A DNA stretch of 64,000 nt from Pseudorhizobium tarimense (GTDB taxonomy: Bacteria > Pseudomonadota > Alphaproteobacteria > Rhizobiales > Rhizobiaceae). Every line of letters starts with the position of its first letter. Position 1 is the stretch's first letter. The position numbers and the translations under genes were made by a program. The stretch covers positions 62,001-126,000 of the forward strand of contig NZ_JALJRA010000016.1 in the NCBI RefSeq assembly GCF_022968135.1, written 5' to 3'. The notes beneath the pieces are model-generated. The model had not been told where the DNA came from. It saw only the letters and a list, made by a program, of their open reading frames with translations, and ran no database searches. Positions 54,711 through 64,000 of the stretch are shown piece by piece.

Positions 54711-56390
54711 TCACGCAGCCTGATCGACTGCCCATTTGCGGAGGATCTTGGCGGCACGCTCCTCGCTGATTTCGACCATCCGGGCAAGGCGCTTCTCCGG
54801 GCCCTCCTTGACGCGGCGGTTGAAGCCCCCTTCGTCGTCGCCCATCCCGAGAAGATCGTCGGTTGCATCGAAGCCGAAATCGGAGCCGAAGCCTTCCATG
54901 AGCGATCCGCCACCGCCAACGGCCGGAGAGAAGTCGGGAAGCTCGAGGCCAGCGCTGTCGCCAGCAAGCTCGGTGGAGCCCGTAGCGCCGCCGACACTGC
55001 GCACCAGCGGACGGATGCCCAGCCAGATCACCAGGAAGGCCACGACCACGAAGGCGAGCGAGTTGATGATGCCGCCGAGGTTACGGCTCAGAACCTCGGT
55101 GACGCCCGGGCCTACTGCCGCTTCTTCAAGTAGCTGAGTTTCCAGGAAGTCCATGGCCGTCAGCGTGACGACGTCGCCGCGCTCAGGGTTAAGGCCGGCC
55201 GCAGACGCTACGATCTTCTGCATTTCGGCCAGATAGGCGTCGATCTTTGCCTGGTCCACAGGCTCGCCGACCATCTGAGCAACGCGACCCTTGTTCACCA
55301 CGACCGCGATAGAGAGCTTCTCGATCTGATAGCTGTTGCGTGTCGTGGCAACAGTCTTGCTGTTGATCTCGTAGTTGGTCTGCTCTTCCTTCTTGTCGGA
55401 CTGATCGGAAGACTTGGGACCTGCGGCACCGCCAGCTTCCGGAGCGGCCTGAGGAACATTCTGTTCCACCGTCGCTGCGGAATCGTCCTGCGTCTGCTGT
55501 GAGCGCTGTTCTTCCTTGGTTATGCGAACCGATCGCTCGACCCGCGATTCCGGATCAAAGATGGTTTCCTGGATCTGTTGGCTGTCCGTGTTGAGGTTTG
55601 CCGTAACCGTAGAGCGGAAATTGTCCATACCGAGGAACGGCGCCAGCGCCTTGTCGATGTTGGTTTCCAGTTCCTGCTGGACCGACTGGACGATGTTGAG
55701 GGAGCGGTTCAGTTCGCTGTTGCCGTATTCGTCTCCGGACGCAAGAAGCTGGCCCGTGGAATCGAGTATGGTCACGTCGTCGACGTCGAGGCCAGGCACG
55801 GCCGACGCGACGAGGTGGCGGATGGATGAAGCGGCCTTGCGGCCGGTGGTGGTGCTTGCGCGGATCATCACCGACGCCGTCGGCTTCTGCTCACCTCGCC
55901 TGAAGTTCCCGACATCTGGCATCACGATGTGGACGCGTGCTGCGGCAATGCCGCTAATCTGCTGGATGGAGCGGCCGACCTCGCCCTCAAGTGCGCGGAC
56001 GCGGGTCACTTCTTGCATGAAGGAGGTAAGGCCGAGAGAGCCCACATTGTCGAAGAGCTCGTAGCCGGCATTGGCGCTGTTCGGCAGGCCGCGTTCTGCC
56101 AGAAGCAGCCGCGCCTTGCCCGTCATGCCAACCGGCACCTGGATACTCGTACCATCGGAACCAACGGCAAATTCGATGTTTGCCTCGGCTAGCGCAATGC
56201 TCACCTGGTTGAGGTCCGTGGTCTCAAGGCCAACGTAAAGCGTCTCATAGGCAGGCTTGTTCACATAAAGTGCGGCGGCGAGAATAATTGCCATGGACAC
56301 CAGTCCAGCACCTGCAAGCGCAATCAGCTTGGTCTGACCGAGACTGGCCAGATTTTTGTACAATTGAGAAAATTGAGCCAACAGATTCAT
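54711..56390 (-). CDS. fliF: MS-ring protein FliF
   Basis: The 559-residue MS-ring subunit has a first membrane span (about 20-42), a periplasmic secretory-type region with YxTLYVGLETTDLNQV and NSANAGYELFDN, a second span (about 445-465), and a C-terminal acidic FliG-binding tail (EERAAKILRKWAVDQAA). The ATG at 56390 gives the family N-terminus MNLLAQFSQLYKNLASLG; the frame is open to 56438. It follows cheT, and a strong terminator separates it from visN. Confidence 0.96.
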   Translation of the reverse strand: MNLLAQFSQLYKNLASLGQTKLIALAGAGLVSMAIILAAALYVNKPAYETLYVGLETTDLNQVSIALAEANIEFAVGSDGTSIQVPVGMTGKARLLLAERGLPNSANAGYELFDNVGSLGLTSFMQEVTRVRALEGEVGRSIQQISGIAAARVHIVMPDVGNFRRGEQKPTASVMIRASTTTGRKAASSIRHLVASAVPGLDVDDVTILDSTGQLLASGDEYGNSELNRSLNIVQSVQQELETNIDKALAPFLGMDNFRSTVTANLNTDSQQIQETIFDPESRVERSVRITKEEQRSQQTQDDSAATVEQNVPQAAPEAGGAAGPKSSDQSDKKEEQTNYEINSKTVATTRNSYQIEKLSIAVVVNKGRVAQMVGEPVDQAKIDAYLAEMQKIVASAAGLNPERGDVVTLTAMDFLETQLLEEAAVGPGVTEVLSRNLGGIINSLAFVVVAFLVIWLGIRPLVRSVGGATGSTELAGDSAGLELPDFSPAVGGGGSLMEGFGSDFGFDATDDLLGMGDDEGGFNRRVKEGPEKRLARMVEISEERAAKILRKWAVDQAA

Positions 56391-56522
56391 TCTGTTTCCA
56401 CATCGCAAAACCGAGATCAGGCCTTTGCCCATGCCCACCCTATGGGGCGAAGCTTGTGCGAGCGTTTCCGATTTGCGACCTGGGGCCAGGCCTCGATGTG
56501 GTTGGCAGAGGGATCAGAAGGG

Positions 56523-56912
56523 TCAGAAGAAGTCGAAGTCGCCGGCTGCCTTGCTTAGGGGCTGCGAATGGCCGTGGCGCATGCCTGACGAGAGGGCGTG
56601 CTGCATGTCCGCCAGCTTGACCAGGCTAAGCGCCGTCGATACATCCACCGACCAACCTTCCGGAATGGTGCCAGTGATTGTATCGATGAATTCCGCCAGT
56701 CCGCGCGTCTTCTGAACGGCTAGGTCGATGCCCTGAAGGATCTTAACGCTGTCGGGATGCTCGAGGATCTGCTCGCCGCCGAGCTCCAGCAGCTGCGGCT
56801 CGACCCGCTCGATCAAATAGGCAACGTCATGCAGCTCAGAGACCAGCCGCATCAGGATCTCGGGCAACGGCTGCTCGAAGGAAGCATCGGTCGGCTCAGT
56901 ACTCTCGGTCAT
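56523..56912 (-). CDS. cheT: Chemotaxis protein CheT
   Basis: The 129-residue acidic helical protein stands at the position of cheT in rhizobial che operons. The ATG at 56912 has GAGGGA 6 bases upstream and is preferred over a GTG at 56942 overlapping cheD. I see no CheZ-like catalytic Asp-x-x-Gln motif. No domain is recognised by eye, so the role remains open. Confidence 0.75.
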   Translation of the reverse strand: MTESTEPTDASFEQPLPEILMRLVSELHDVAYLIERVEPQLLELGGEQILEHPDSVKILQGIDLAVQKTRGLAEFIDTITGTIPEGWSVDVSTALSLVKLADMQHALSSGMRHGHSQPLSKAAGDFDFF

Positions 56913-56941
56913 GGCTTCCCTCGCGCGCACGGCGCTCTTCA

Positions 56942-57496
56942 CTAAAAGAATTCGATAGACGTCTCGACCGGCTTCGGCGGCAACACAGGGCGCTGCTCCA
57001 GCGCAACCGTCTTCTGCGTTTCGGCTCCGGTCAGCGGATACTGACGGGCCCGACCGCTGATCGGCCAGTACTCCAGTTTGCGGCCGTGCTCTCCGCCCGT
57101 GGAGGAACCAACGATCGGGATCCCTTCGTCCTTGAGGAACTGCACTGCAAAGGCCGCATTCTGCTCACCGACATTGGAGAAGCTCGCAATCGTCTTGGCG
57201 CCACCGAAGATCTTGGCCTCGAGCCGGTCGCGGCGCGCGCCCTTCTTCAAGAGCCCGTTGATGAGCAATTCCATCAGGTGGACCCCGTATCGCGTGGCGT
57301 CTCCACCGGACATCATCGTGCCCGCGGATCCCGGAAGCAGAAAGTGGTTCATGCCCCCGACGCCGGCAACCGGATCGCGGAGACAAGCAGCTACGCAGGA
57401 TCCCAAGATCGTCGACAGAACAACTTCGGGGTCGGTGACCACCTTGTATTCGCCTTGGATGATGTGGACCCGCTTGGCTGCGGCGACCTCGTTCAT
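56942..57496 (-). CDS. cheD: Chemoreceptor deamidase CheD
   Basis: The 184-residue enzyme deamidates receptor Gln residues. The catalytic Cys is C34 in [10 protein letters not shown] and the His is H51 in GGMNHFLLP. The family block [22 protein letters not shown] is present. It overlaps cheY2 by 4 bases. Confidence 0.95.
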   Translation of the reverse strand: MNEVAAAKRVHIIQGEYKVVTDPEVVLSTILGSCVAACLRDPVAGVGGMNHFLLPGSAGTMMSGGDATRYGVHLMELLINGLLKKGARRDRLEAKIFGGAKTIASFSNVGEQNAAFAVQFLKDEGIPIVGSSTGGEHGRKLEYWPISGRARQYPLTGAETQKTVALEQRPVLPPKPVETSIEFF

Positions 57497-57882
57497 TTTA
57501 GGGCTCCGAATACCGCCTCGATCGCCGCCTTCATCTTTTCGATTGTGAATGGCTTGGCCAGGACGTTGTTGGCCCCAAGCTGCGCAGCCTTCTGCACCAG
57601 GGCTCGGTCCCCCTGAGCTGTCAGGATGATGAACGCAGCTTTCTTGGTGGCAGGATTGGTGCGCACCGCCTGCAGCAGCCCCAGCCCATCCATCTTCGGC
57701 ATGTTGAAATCCGAGATGACCAGGTGGTGCGGCTGCTCATTCATGATCTTCATGCCCTGCTCGCCGTCACCGGCGGCAGTGATCTGCTTGAAGCCGAGCT
57801 GAGTTAGGGCATCGCTGAGCAGCAGTCGGCTGGTAACCTGATCGTCGACGATCAGCACTTTTATTTTTTCAGCGAGAGACAT
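57493..57882 (-). CDS. cheY2: Chemotaxis response regulator CheY2
   Basis: The 129-residue single receiver domain has the acidic pair D13/D14, phospho-acceptor D58 ([12 protein letters not shown]), T88 and K110. In S. meliloti CheY2 is the output regulator at the motor, with CheY1 as phosphate sink. It lies 1 base after the cheB stop. Confidence 0.93.
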   Translation of the reverse strand: MSLAEKIKVLIVDDQVTSRLLLSDALTQLGFKQITAAGDGEQGMKIMNEQPHHLVISDFNMPKMDGLGLLQAVRTNPATKKAAFIILTAQGDRALVQKAAQLGANNVLAKPFTIEKMKAAIEAVFGALK

Positions 57883-57883
57883 G

Positions 57884-58924
57884 TTATTCGTTACCTTCTT
57901 TTCGGGCGGCAGTTAGTTTGAGAATTTCCTCACCGATGGAGGCCAACGGCAGTTGTGCCTCCACAGCCCCAATTTCGTGTGCAACCCGCGGCATGCCGTA
58001 GACGACGCAGGTCTTTTCGTTCTGCCCGAGCGTCCGCGCGCCCGCGCTTCGCATCTTGAGCAGACCGGACGCTCCATCGCGCCCCATTCCCGTCAGGATC
58101 ACACCCACGGCATTTCGACCTGCCAACTCAGCAACCGAGTCGAACAGGACATCGACGGAAGGGCGGTGCCCGTTCACCGGGTCGCGCTCGACCAAACGGC
58201 AGCATGGTGCCGAGGCATTCGTGACCTGCAGATGGCGATCGCCGCCGGGCGCCAGATAGATCTTGCCGATCTCGAGCCGCGCACCGTCCGTCGCCTCTTC
58301 CACCACCGGCGCGCACAGACGATTAAGCCGTTCTGCGAAACTTTTTGTAAATGTCGGCGGCATGTGCTGCGTGATGACCGTCGGCGGACAGTTCTTCGGG
58401 AACTTTTGCAACACCGTGATCAGAGCTTCGACGCCACCGGTCGACGAGCCGATGGCGACAACCTTGCGCCCCACACGATATCCGGAAGCGGGCGTTGCCG
58501 CCGGCGCAGGCGCGGCCGCTGCGCGACGAAGACCGGAGCGGGCCGCTGCCTTCACCTTCTCGGCGAGGTCGATGAACGGCCGGATGTCGCCTGGTGCCGG
58601 CTTGCCGACACAGTCGAAGGCGCCGATTTCGAGCGCAGCCAAGGTGGCGTTCGCGCCATGGTGGGTCATCGTGGAAACCATGATCACCGGCATTGGCCGC
58701 AACCGCATGATCTTGTCGAGAAATTCAAGCCCATTCATGTTGGGCATCTCGATGTCGAGCGTCACCACATCCGGATTGAGTTCCTTGATCGCCGCGCGAG
58801 CCTCTAGCGCGTCACCGGCCTGGCCGATCACGCTGACCTCTGGATCCGAGTTCAGAACGGCGGTGATGAGGCCGCGCATGGTCGGCGAGTCGTCGACGAC
58901 GAGAACGCGTGCTGGAGCGCTCAT
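57884..58924 (-). CDS. cheB: Chemoreceptor methylesterase CheB
   Basis: The 346-residue protein has a receiver domain with phospho-acceptor D57 ([11 protein letters not shown]) and a C-terminal methylesterase with the triad S161 (IGSSTGG), H187 (QHMPP) and D283 (GRDGASG). An Ala/Pro linker at 136-148 joins them. It overlaps cheR by 4 bases. Confidence 0.97.
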   Translation of the reverse strand: MSAPARVLVVDDSPTMRGLITAVLNSDPEVSVIGQAGDALEARAAIKELNPDVVTLDIEMPNMNGLEFLDKIMRLRPMPVIMVSTMTHHGANATLAALEIGAFDCVGKPAPGDIRPFIDLAEKVKAAARSGLRRAAAAPAPAATPASGYRVGRKVVAIGSSTGGVEALITVLQKFPKNCPPTVITQHMPPTFTKSFAERLNRLCAPVVEEATDGARLEIGKIYLAPGGDRHLQVTNASAPCCRLVERDPVNGHRPSVDVLFDSVAELAGRNAVGVILTGMGRDGASGLLKMRSAGARTLGQNEKTCVVYGMPRVAHEIGAVEAQLPLASIGEEILKLTAARKEGNE

Positions 58925-59829
58925 GCACGCCTCCCGACGTTCTTGCTCAGGTAGCGATAGGTCGTGATGCCGATATTGTCGAACAGGTTCTTGGCGTCGC
59001 CAGATACCCGTTCCGAATGGCCGATGTAGAGATGGCCGCCCTCGGGAAGGAGGGATGCGAAGCGAGACCAGATCTTTACCTGCGTCGGCTCATCGAAATA
59101 GATCACCACGTTGCGGCAGAAGATCACGTCGAACTGCCCCTTGAACGGCCACTGCGCCATCAGGTTCAGTTCGTTGAACGTGATCAGCTTCTTGACGCGC
59201 TCGTCCACCTGGAACTTGCGCCGACCTCCGACGTCCACTTCGCGGAAGAACTGCTTGCGCATTACGGGCGTGACACTTTCCAGCGCGTTCTCATCGTAAA
59301 CGCCAGCTCGAGCGAGAGCGAGGATCTTCGGATCGATGTCAGTTGCTAGGATCCGGAAGTCGTAGTCCGCCGCGTTTGGCAGTTGTGACAGAACCGTCAG
59401 TGCAATCGAGTAAGGCTCCTGACCGTCGGAGCAGGCAGCTGACCAGATGCGTACGCGTCCGCCGCTCTTGGCCCGTGCAATGAGGCTGGGCAGCACTTCG
59501 TCGCGCAGATGCTCGAAGTGGTGGTTCTCGCGAAAGAAGCGGGTGAAGTTCGTGGTCAGGTGCGAGAGCATGTCGCGCCGCGCAGCAGCGCCCTCCGGCG
59601 AGGCGACGAGAGCGCAATACTCGCGGAACCCCTTGAGGCCGAGATTGCGGATGTGCTTGGAAAGACGCGAATAGACCAGCGACGCCTTGGAATCGTTCAG
59701 GTAGATGCCAGCGTCGGAATAGATCATCGCCGCGATCTCAGACAGGTCGCGGCGCGTCAGCGGATATTCTCCGCTGGCCATGACCTCATCCGGCGACTGC
59801 CGACTTTCAAGTGCACCCATCGGAGTCAT
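58921..59829 (-). CDS. cheR: Chemoreceptor methyltransferase CheR
   Basis: The 302-residue SAM-dependent methyltransferase has TNFTRFFRE at residues 93-101, the SAM-binding segment [15 protein letters not shown] at 127-141, and the late motif [13 protein letters not shown]. It methylates receptor glutamates. It overlaps cheW and cheB by 4 bases each. Confidence 0.97.
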   Translation of the reverse strand: MTPMGALESRQSPDEVMASGEYPLTRRDLSEIAAMIYSDAGIYLNDSKASLVYSRLSKHIRNLGLKGFREYCALVASPEGAAARRDMLSHLTTNFTRFFRENHHFEHLRDEVLPSLIARAKSGGRVRIWSAACSDGQEPYSIALTVLSQLPNAADYDFRILATDIDPKILALARAGVYDENALESVTPVMRKQFFREVDVGGRRKFQVDERVKKLITFNELNLMAQWPFKGQFDVIFCRNVVIYFDEPTQVKIWSRFASLLPEGGHLYIGHSERVSGDAKNLFDNIGITTYRYLSKNVGRRA

Positions 59830-60293
59830 GCAGCTTCACTTTCCTTCTCCGGGAAGAGCGCGCCCAGCTCGATCATGCAGATCATCCGCTTGTCGATTGC
59901 CAGGATCCCCCGAGCGTATTGTTTCTCCAGCTCGGAAGATACTTCCGGCACAGGCTGGATATTGTCGTCGGTAATCGTAAGGATATCGGAAACGGCTTCC
60001 ACCAGAAGTCCCACTACCCGCGTGTTTACCTGGGCAACGATGATCACGTGACGGGCCGTCGGCTCGGAATCCTTCATGCCGAGCCGCGCCGAGAGGTCGA
60101 CGATCGGCAGCACCGCGCCGCGCAGGTTGATCACGCCAAGCACATAAGGTGGCGCGTGCGGCAACGGCGTCGCCTGCGTCCAGCCGCGGATTTCCCGTAC
60201 CGACATAATGTTGACGCAGAATTCCTGATCGCCAATACGGAAGGCAATCAGCTCCCGATTCCCCTGAGAGACATTTTTCACGGCGTACGACAT
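59826..60293 (-). CDS. cheW: Chemotaxis coupling protein CheW
   Basis: The 155-residue protein is a single CheW domain, with FRIGDQEFCVNIMSVREI, the LGVINLRGAVLPIVDLSARLG core and VSDILTI. It couples CheA to receptors. It lies 4 bases after cheA. Confidence 0.96.
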   Translation of the reverse strand: MSYAVKNVSQGNRELIAFRIGDQEFCVNIMSVREIRGWTQATPLPHAPPYVLGVINLRGAVLPIVDLSARLGMKDSEPTARHVIIVAQVNTRVVGLLVEAVSDILTITDDNIQPVPEVSSELEKQYARGILAIDKRMICMIELGALFPEKESEAA

Positions 60294-60297
60294 ACAC

Positions 60298-62565
60298 TTA
60301 ACCCGTGGCAGCGAGTGACATTTCCGGTTTGAGGGAATGGCCGCGCGACGCTGCTACGACAGCGTCGACGTCCAGGATGAGGGCGACTCGGCCATCGCCA
60401 AGGATAGTGGCAGCCGCAATGCCCGGCACGTGCGTGTAGTTCGCCTCGAGCGACTTGATGACCACCTGGCGCTGGCCCTGGATCGCATCGACCATCAGGG
60501 CGCGCTGTCCACCGCCTTCCGATTCCACCAGCAGGGCCACCCCTTCCATCGGGTTTGCATGCGCCGAGCGGAAGTTGAGGATGCGGCCGACATCGACCAG
60601 GGGGCAGAAGGAGTTGCGGATGGAAATCAGGCGCTGGTTGGCGCCGAAGGAATGGATTGCCGACGCTTCCGGCTGGAGTGTCTCCACAATCGCCGTCAGC
60701 GGTACGACGAGTGTCTGGCCGGCGACGGTCACCACCATGCCGTCCAGGACGGCCAGCGTCAGTGGCAGGCTCATGGTGAAGGTCGAACCCTGGCCCGGGC
60801 GGGACGAGATCGAGATACGTCCGCCAAGCGCCTGGATCGACCTCTTGACGACATCCATGCCGACGCCACGGCCCGAGATATCGGAGATCTTGTCGGCGGT
60901 GGAAAAGCCTGGAGCGAAGATCAGGTTGTCGATTTCCTCGTCCGTCAGGTTTGCGTCCGGCGCAATGAGATCGTTGTCGATCGCCTTCTGCTTGACGCGC
61001 TCGCGATTGATGCCAGCGCCGTCGTCGACGAGTTCGATGAGGATGCGGCCCGAGCGATGCTTTGCGGTCAGCTTGATCGTGCCTTCCGGATCCTTGCCGG
61101 CAGCTTCGCGCTTCTCCGGCGTCTCGATGCCGTGGTCGACGGCATTTCGGATCATGTGGGTCAGCGGCTCGGCCAGCTTGTCGATGACCGTCTTGTCGAC
61201 TTCGGTATTCTCGCCCTCGGTGACGAGGCGGATCGACTTGCCGACCATGTCGGCCACTTCGCGAACGATACGCGACATGCGCTGGAAGACCGGCTTCACC
61301 GGCTGCGCGCGGATCGCCATGACCGAATCCTGAATCTCGCGGGTGAGTTGCTGGAGCTCCTCAAGACCCATGTTGATCGAAGAGGTGCCGGTCGTGTCGT
61401 TCTCGATGACGCTCTGCGAAAGCATTGCCTGATTGATGACGAGCTCGCCGACGAGGTTGATCAGGCGGTCGACACGGTCGAGATCGACGCGGATTGTCTG
61501 GCCGGCGGCGGCAGCGGCAGCCGTTGTCTGCGCAGCCGCGGCGGCAGCGGCAGCCGTTGTCTGCGCAGCCGCGGCGGCAGCGGACTCCTTCTTCTCGACG
61601 CGGGCTGCGGCAGCAGCCATTTTGGCGTCTTCGCCTGCAGTCCCGGATTCGGCAGCGGCCCTTGCGGGTTCGCTTTCCTCAGCGGGAGCCGGAACATCAT
61701 CGAGTGCGGAAAGATCGAACGGCACCGGAACCATCGGCAGTTCTTCAGCCTGGGAGGCAGCCTCCACCGCCTTCACCTCGAGGTCACAGTCCCATTCGGC
61801 GAATTCGAAGACGGCACGGATGTCGTCTTCGGTCTTCACCGTCTTCAGAGAGATCTTCCAGCTGAAGTAGGATTCTTCCGGATCCATGCTTTCCAGAGCC
61901 GGGAGCGCGTCCAGATCACAGTTGATGCTCACCTCGCCGATGCGGGACAGGTCGCGCAACAGCAGCGCTGCCTCATTGCCCTTGCTGAAGAGTTCACGGC
62001 GCGGGCGGAAGCTGATTTCGTAGGTATCGCCGTACTCGGCCGCAACCTCGTCGTCGCCGAATGAATCGAAGGAGAACGGGATCGGCTGAAAGCCGCTCTC
62101 ATCTGTCGGAGCCGGGGCGGCCTGTACCGGTTCAGCCGCCTTGGGAGTGGGCTTCGGCGCTTCTGCGGAAGCAACCAGCGCTTCGCCGTTGGCCAATGCC
62201 TCCAGCTCCTTCACGAGGCCACGGCTTCGCGCTTCGTCAACGCAGCCACCGTCGCGGGCTGCGTTGGTCAAATCGGCCAGCACGTCGGCGGACTTCAGCA
62301 TCACCTTCAGCACGTCCTGCGTGGGCTCCAGACGATTCGAGCGGACACAGTCCAGCGTCGTTTCGAAGACGTGGGCGAAGGCGACAAGGTCGTCGAGACC
62401 GAAGGCACCTGCCCCGCCCTTGATGGAATGAACGGCGCGGAAGACAGCGTTGACCGTCTCCGGATCGCGATCCCCGTCGTTAAGCTTGAGAAGCCCCGAT
62501 TCCAGTTCGGCGAGCTGTTCCTCGCACTCCTGAAAGAAGATCTCTTTGATTTCATTCATATCCAT
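60298..62565 (-). CDS. cheA: Chemotaxis histidine kinase CheA
   Basis: The 755-residue kinase contains an HPt domain (H46 in AVHSIKGGAGAFG), a P2-like region (about 160-270), an Ala-rich linker carrying a tandem repeat (about 328-355), and a dimerisation helix pair (LINLVGELVINQAMLSQ). The HATPase domain has N-box HMIRNAVDHGIE and G-box GRGVGMDVV, and a C-terminal CheW-like domain follows. The ATG has AGGAAG upstream. Full length. Confidence 0.98.
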   Translation of the reverse strand: MDMNEIKEIFFQECEEQLAELESGLLKLNDGDRDPETVNAVFRAVHSIKGGAGAFGLDDLVAFAHVFETTLDCVRSNRLEPTQDVLKVMLKSADVLADLTNAARDGGCVDEARSRGLVKELEALANGEALVASAEAPKPTPKAAEPVQAAPAPTDESGFQPIPFSFDSFGDDEVAAEYGDTYEISFRPRRELFSKGNEAALLLRDLSRIGEVSINCDLDALPALESMDPEESYFSWKISLKTVKTEDDIRAVFEFAEWDCDLEVKAVEAASQAEELPMVPVPFDLSALDDVPAPAEESEPARAAAESGTAGEDAKMAAAAARVEKKESAAAAAAQTTAAAAAAAAQTTAAAAAAGQTIRVDLDRVDRLINLVGELVINQAMLSQSVIENDTTGTSSINMGLEELQQLTREIQDSVMAIRAQPVKPVFQRMSRIVREVADMVGKSIRLVTEGENTEVDKTVIDKLAEPLTHMIRNAVDHGIETPEKREAAGKDPEGTIKLTAKHRSGRILIELVDDGAGINRERVKQKAIDNDLIAPDANLTDEEIDNLIFAPGFSTADKISDISGRGVGMDVVKRSIQALGGRISISSRPGQGSTFTMSLPLTLAVLDGMVVTVAGQTLVVPLTAIVETLQPEASAIHSFGANQRLISIRNSFCPLVDVGRILNFRSAHANPMEGVALLVESEGGGQRALMVDAIQGQRQVVIKSLEANYTHVPGIAAATILGDGRVALILDVDAVVAASRGHSLKPEMSLAATG
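61508..61583 (-). repeat. 33-bp tandem repeat inside cheA
   Basis: Two exact 33-base copies (61508-61540, 61541-61573) are followed by a 10-base partial copy (61574-61583). Each encodes 11 residues of an AAAAAAQTTAA-type unit in the interdomain linker, so copy number can change without breaking the frame. Confidence 0.85.
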
Positions 62566-62594
62566 CGGAAGGCTTCCTGATCAGGCTGTTTAAC

Positions 62595-62960
62595 TCAGGC
62601 GGTCACGCGCTCGATTGCATCGATCAGCTTTGCCGGATCGAAGGGCTTGACGATCCAGCCGGTAGCTCCGGCCTGGCGTGCACGGTTCTTCTTCTCGGCA
62701 TCGCTTTCCGTGGTCAGGACCAGGATCGGCACGGCACGGTACTTTTCATTGCGTCGAACGCCTTCGATGAAACCGAAGCCGTCGAGGCGCGGCATGTTGA
62801 TGTCCGTGACAATGACGTCCGGATTGGCGCCTTCGAGAACTTCGAGCCCCTCGACCCCGTCCTCTGCCTGGATGGTCTCGAAGCCGGCATTGTTGAGGGT
62901 CACCAGAAGCATGTTCCGGATCGTCCGTGAATCATCCACGGTCAGAACTTTTTTCTTCAT
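62595..62960 (-). CDS. cheY1: Chemotaxis response regulator CheY1
   Basis: The 121-residue receiver domain has D9/D10, phospho-acceptor D53 (VTDINMPRLDG), T83 and K105. In the rhizobial model it drains phosphate from CheA. The ATG at 62960 has GGAG 8 bases upstream, inside cheS; the frame is open to 63107. Confidence 0.94.
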   Translation of the reverse strand: MKKKVLTVDDSRTIRNMLLVTLNNAGFETIQAEDGVEGLEVLEGANPDVIVTDINMPRLDGFGFIEGVRRNEKYRAVPILVLTTESDAEKKNRARQAGATGWIVKPFDPAKLIDAIERVTA

Positions 62961-62962
62961 GT

Positions 62963-63256
62963 CTAGGTCTCCTTGGCAACCAGATGATCGGTATCGATGC
63001 CGATGAGTTGCATTGTCTTCGCGAAGGCGTCGGATGATTTCTCGACGGTGTATGTCTTCTTGTCCGCCTGCCAGGCCCGGGCGCCGGCGATTAGGACCTG
63101 GGCGCACTGGACGCCAAGCCGCTCGACGTGTGAGGCGTCGATAGTGATGTTGTTGCCGCGCATCGACATCAGCTTGCCGTGCAGGCTAGTCGCCTCGTTA
63201 AGATCCAGGATCGGGGAAAGTTTCAAGGTACCATTCGCGGCCTTCTTGGACGCCAT
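62963..63256 (-). CDS. cheS: STAS-domain chemotaxis protein CheS
   Basis: The 97-residue protein is a single STAS-like domain (LDLNEATSLHGKLMS ... ITIDASHVERLGVQCAQVLIAGARAW). In S. meliloti CheS binds CheA and speeds dephosphorylation of CheY1. It abuts the receptor gene (shared A/ATG junction) and ends 2 bases before cheY1. Confidence 0.9.
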   Translation of the reverse strand: MASKKAANGTLKLSPILDLNEATSLHGKLMSMRGNNITIDASHVERLGVQCAQVLIAGARAWQADKKTYTVEKSSDAFAKTMQLIGIDTDHLVAKET

Positions 63257-64000
63257 CAGATCATTCCTTGCGCTTTGGGGAACAGAAGGTCGCCGTCGTC
63301 CCGCAGATCGACCGCAGGCCCGGTTGTAACGAGCTCGATCCTGGGCTTCGGCGGAAGGGACGGCCGGGCCAGGTCGGAATGGTAGCGAGCCTGACGCTCG
63401 ATCCGGAACTCCCGGACCGTTTTGCCGAGCTCGACAATCACGGTGTGAAGGTTGTCAGCCTCAGAGCCTGCACGCTCCGCACGCTCGGCGTTGGTTGCGA
63501 CATCCTTGCGGAGGGAGCACACGTTCGAAGCCACCTGCCCGAGCGCCCCCGCCTGCTCCTCGGCCTTCACCGCAATGCCGGCAATGGAGCTGTCTATCTC
63601 CGTGACCTGTCGTACTATGCCACTGATGGCGTCCTGCGTGCGATGAACCATCTGCACGCCGGCGTCGACCTGGGTCTTGGTGCCGTTGACCAGCGACTTG
63701 ATTTCATGAGCCGCATCGGCGGAACGCTGCGCCAGCGCACGCACCTCCTGGGCGACGACCGCGAAGCCACGACCAGAGTCGCCGGCTCTTGCGGCCTCTA
63801 TGCCGGCATTCAGCGCCAGCAGGTTCGTCTGAAAGGCAATCTCGTCGATCACGCCGATGATCTCGCCGATCTTTTCGGCGGAGGCTTCGATATCAGCCAT
63901 CGCATTGATGGCGCGTCCGACGATCTGTCCGCTTTCTTCCACGGTCGCACGGGTCGCGGCAGCGGCCTTCTGCGCGGCGCCCGTTTCGGCCGCGCAAGAC
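63256..64000 (-). CDS. icpA: Methyl-accepting chemotaxis protein, cytoplasmic IcpA/McpE type, C-terminal fragment
   Basis: About 247 residues are visible; the 5' end lies beyond the window. The universal receptor hairpin tip [41 protein letters not shown] is present. The tail after it is short and lacks a clear xWxxF CheR/CheB tether. Its place at the head of the che operon matches icpA, which encodes a soluble receptor in S. meliloti; solubility cannot be judged from this fragment. Confidence 0.85.
   Translation of the reverse strand, partial: SCAAETGAAQKAAAATRATVEESGQIVGRAINAMADIEASAEKIGEIIGVIDEIAFQTNLLALNAGIEAARAGDSGRGFAVVAQEVRALAQRSADAAHEIKSLVNGTKTQVDAGVQMVHRTQDAISGIVRQVTEIDSSIAGIAVKAEEQAGALGQVASNVCSLRKDVATNAERAERAGSEADNLHTVIVELGKTVREFRIERQARYHSDLARPSLPPKPRIELVTTGPAVDLRDDGDLLFPKAQGMI

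Noticed and set aside
61508..61583. Tandem repeat considered as a CRISPR-like or satellite array
   Set aside because: Only 2.3 copies, no spacers, and fully inside the cheA reading frame.
60337..62064. 575-codon open frame on the plus strand
   Set aside because: It lies entirely antisense to cheA; His/Arg/Asp-rich composition is that of a GC-driven shadow frame and no family motif is seen.

Overview
The window is a piece of a chromosome from a Rhizobiaceae alphaproteobacterium of the Sinorhizobium/Ensifer-Rhizobium type. I infer this from gene content and order. The flagellar/chemotaxis block contains rhizobial-only genes (visN, visR, rem, motC, motE, cheS, cheT, four tandem flagellins), and it lies next to zwf-pgl-edd and an aglEFGAK operon. 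The order closely matches what I recall for Sinorhizobium meliloti, but no database comparison was run. Coding density is very high, and no tRNA, rRNA, insertion sequence, prophage or CRISPR array was seen.

Left flank (1-14.9 kb). A 3'-fragment of a glutamine-synthetase-family gene is followed by a puuB-like FAD oxidase, which suggests polyamine catabolism. Next come zwf, pgl and edd (upper Entner-Doudoroff pathway), ending at a hairpin. On the minus strand follow a PilZ-like protein, the alpha-glucoside uptake operon aglE-F-G-A-K, folD, and an orphan WecG/TagA/CpsF-like gene.

Flagellar region (15-56.4 kb). On the minus strand, read from high to low coordinates, the genes are: DUF1217 gene-flgF-fliI-PilP-like gene; flgB-flgC-fliE-flgG-flgA-flgI-motE-flgH-fliL-fliP; flaA, flaB, flaD and flaC; fliH-like-motB-motC-fliK-lytic transglycosylase; rem; flgE-flgK-flgL-flaF-flbT-flgD-fliQ-flhA-fliR; then FliJ-, FlgJ-, FlgN- and FliL-like small genes. 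The plus strand carries motA-fliM-fliN-fliG-flhB and a small unknown gene. VisN/VisR (master LuxR-type pair) and Rem (response-regulator-like) are the local regulators. fliF sits between visN and the che operon.

Chemotaxis operon (56.5-64 kb, minus strand): icpA-like soluble receptor (cut by the window end), cheS (STAS), cheY1, cheA, cheW, cheR, cheB, cheY2, cheD, cheT, with mostly 4-base overlaps. Two CheY proteins and no recognisable cheZ fit the rhizobial phosphate-sink design.

The most interesting unexplained structure is in the flagellin leaders. In all four flagellin genes the Shine-Dalgarno sequence can pair with an upstream complementary segment. flaC has a perfect 10-bp arm pair ending 1 base before ATG; flaA, flaB and flaD share a UGUCCC-type arm preceded by a CCGG stem. 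Together with flaF and flbT in the same cluster this suggests post-transcriptional flagellin control. Other leads are a perfect CtrA-type box upstream of rem, long identical blocks in the normally variable centre of flaA and flaB, a 33-bp tandem repeat in cheA, and several unassigned inverted repeats.
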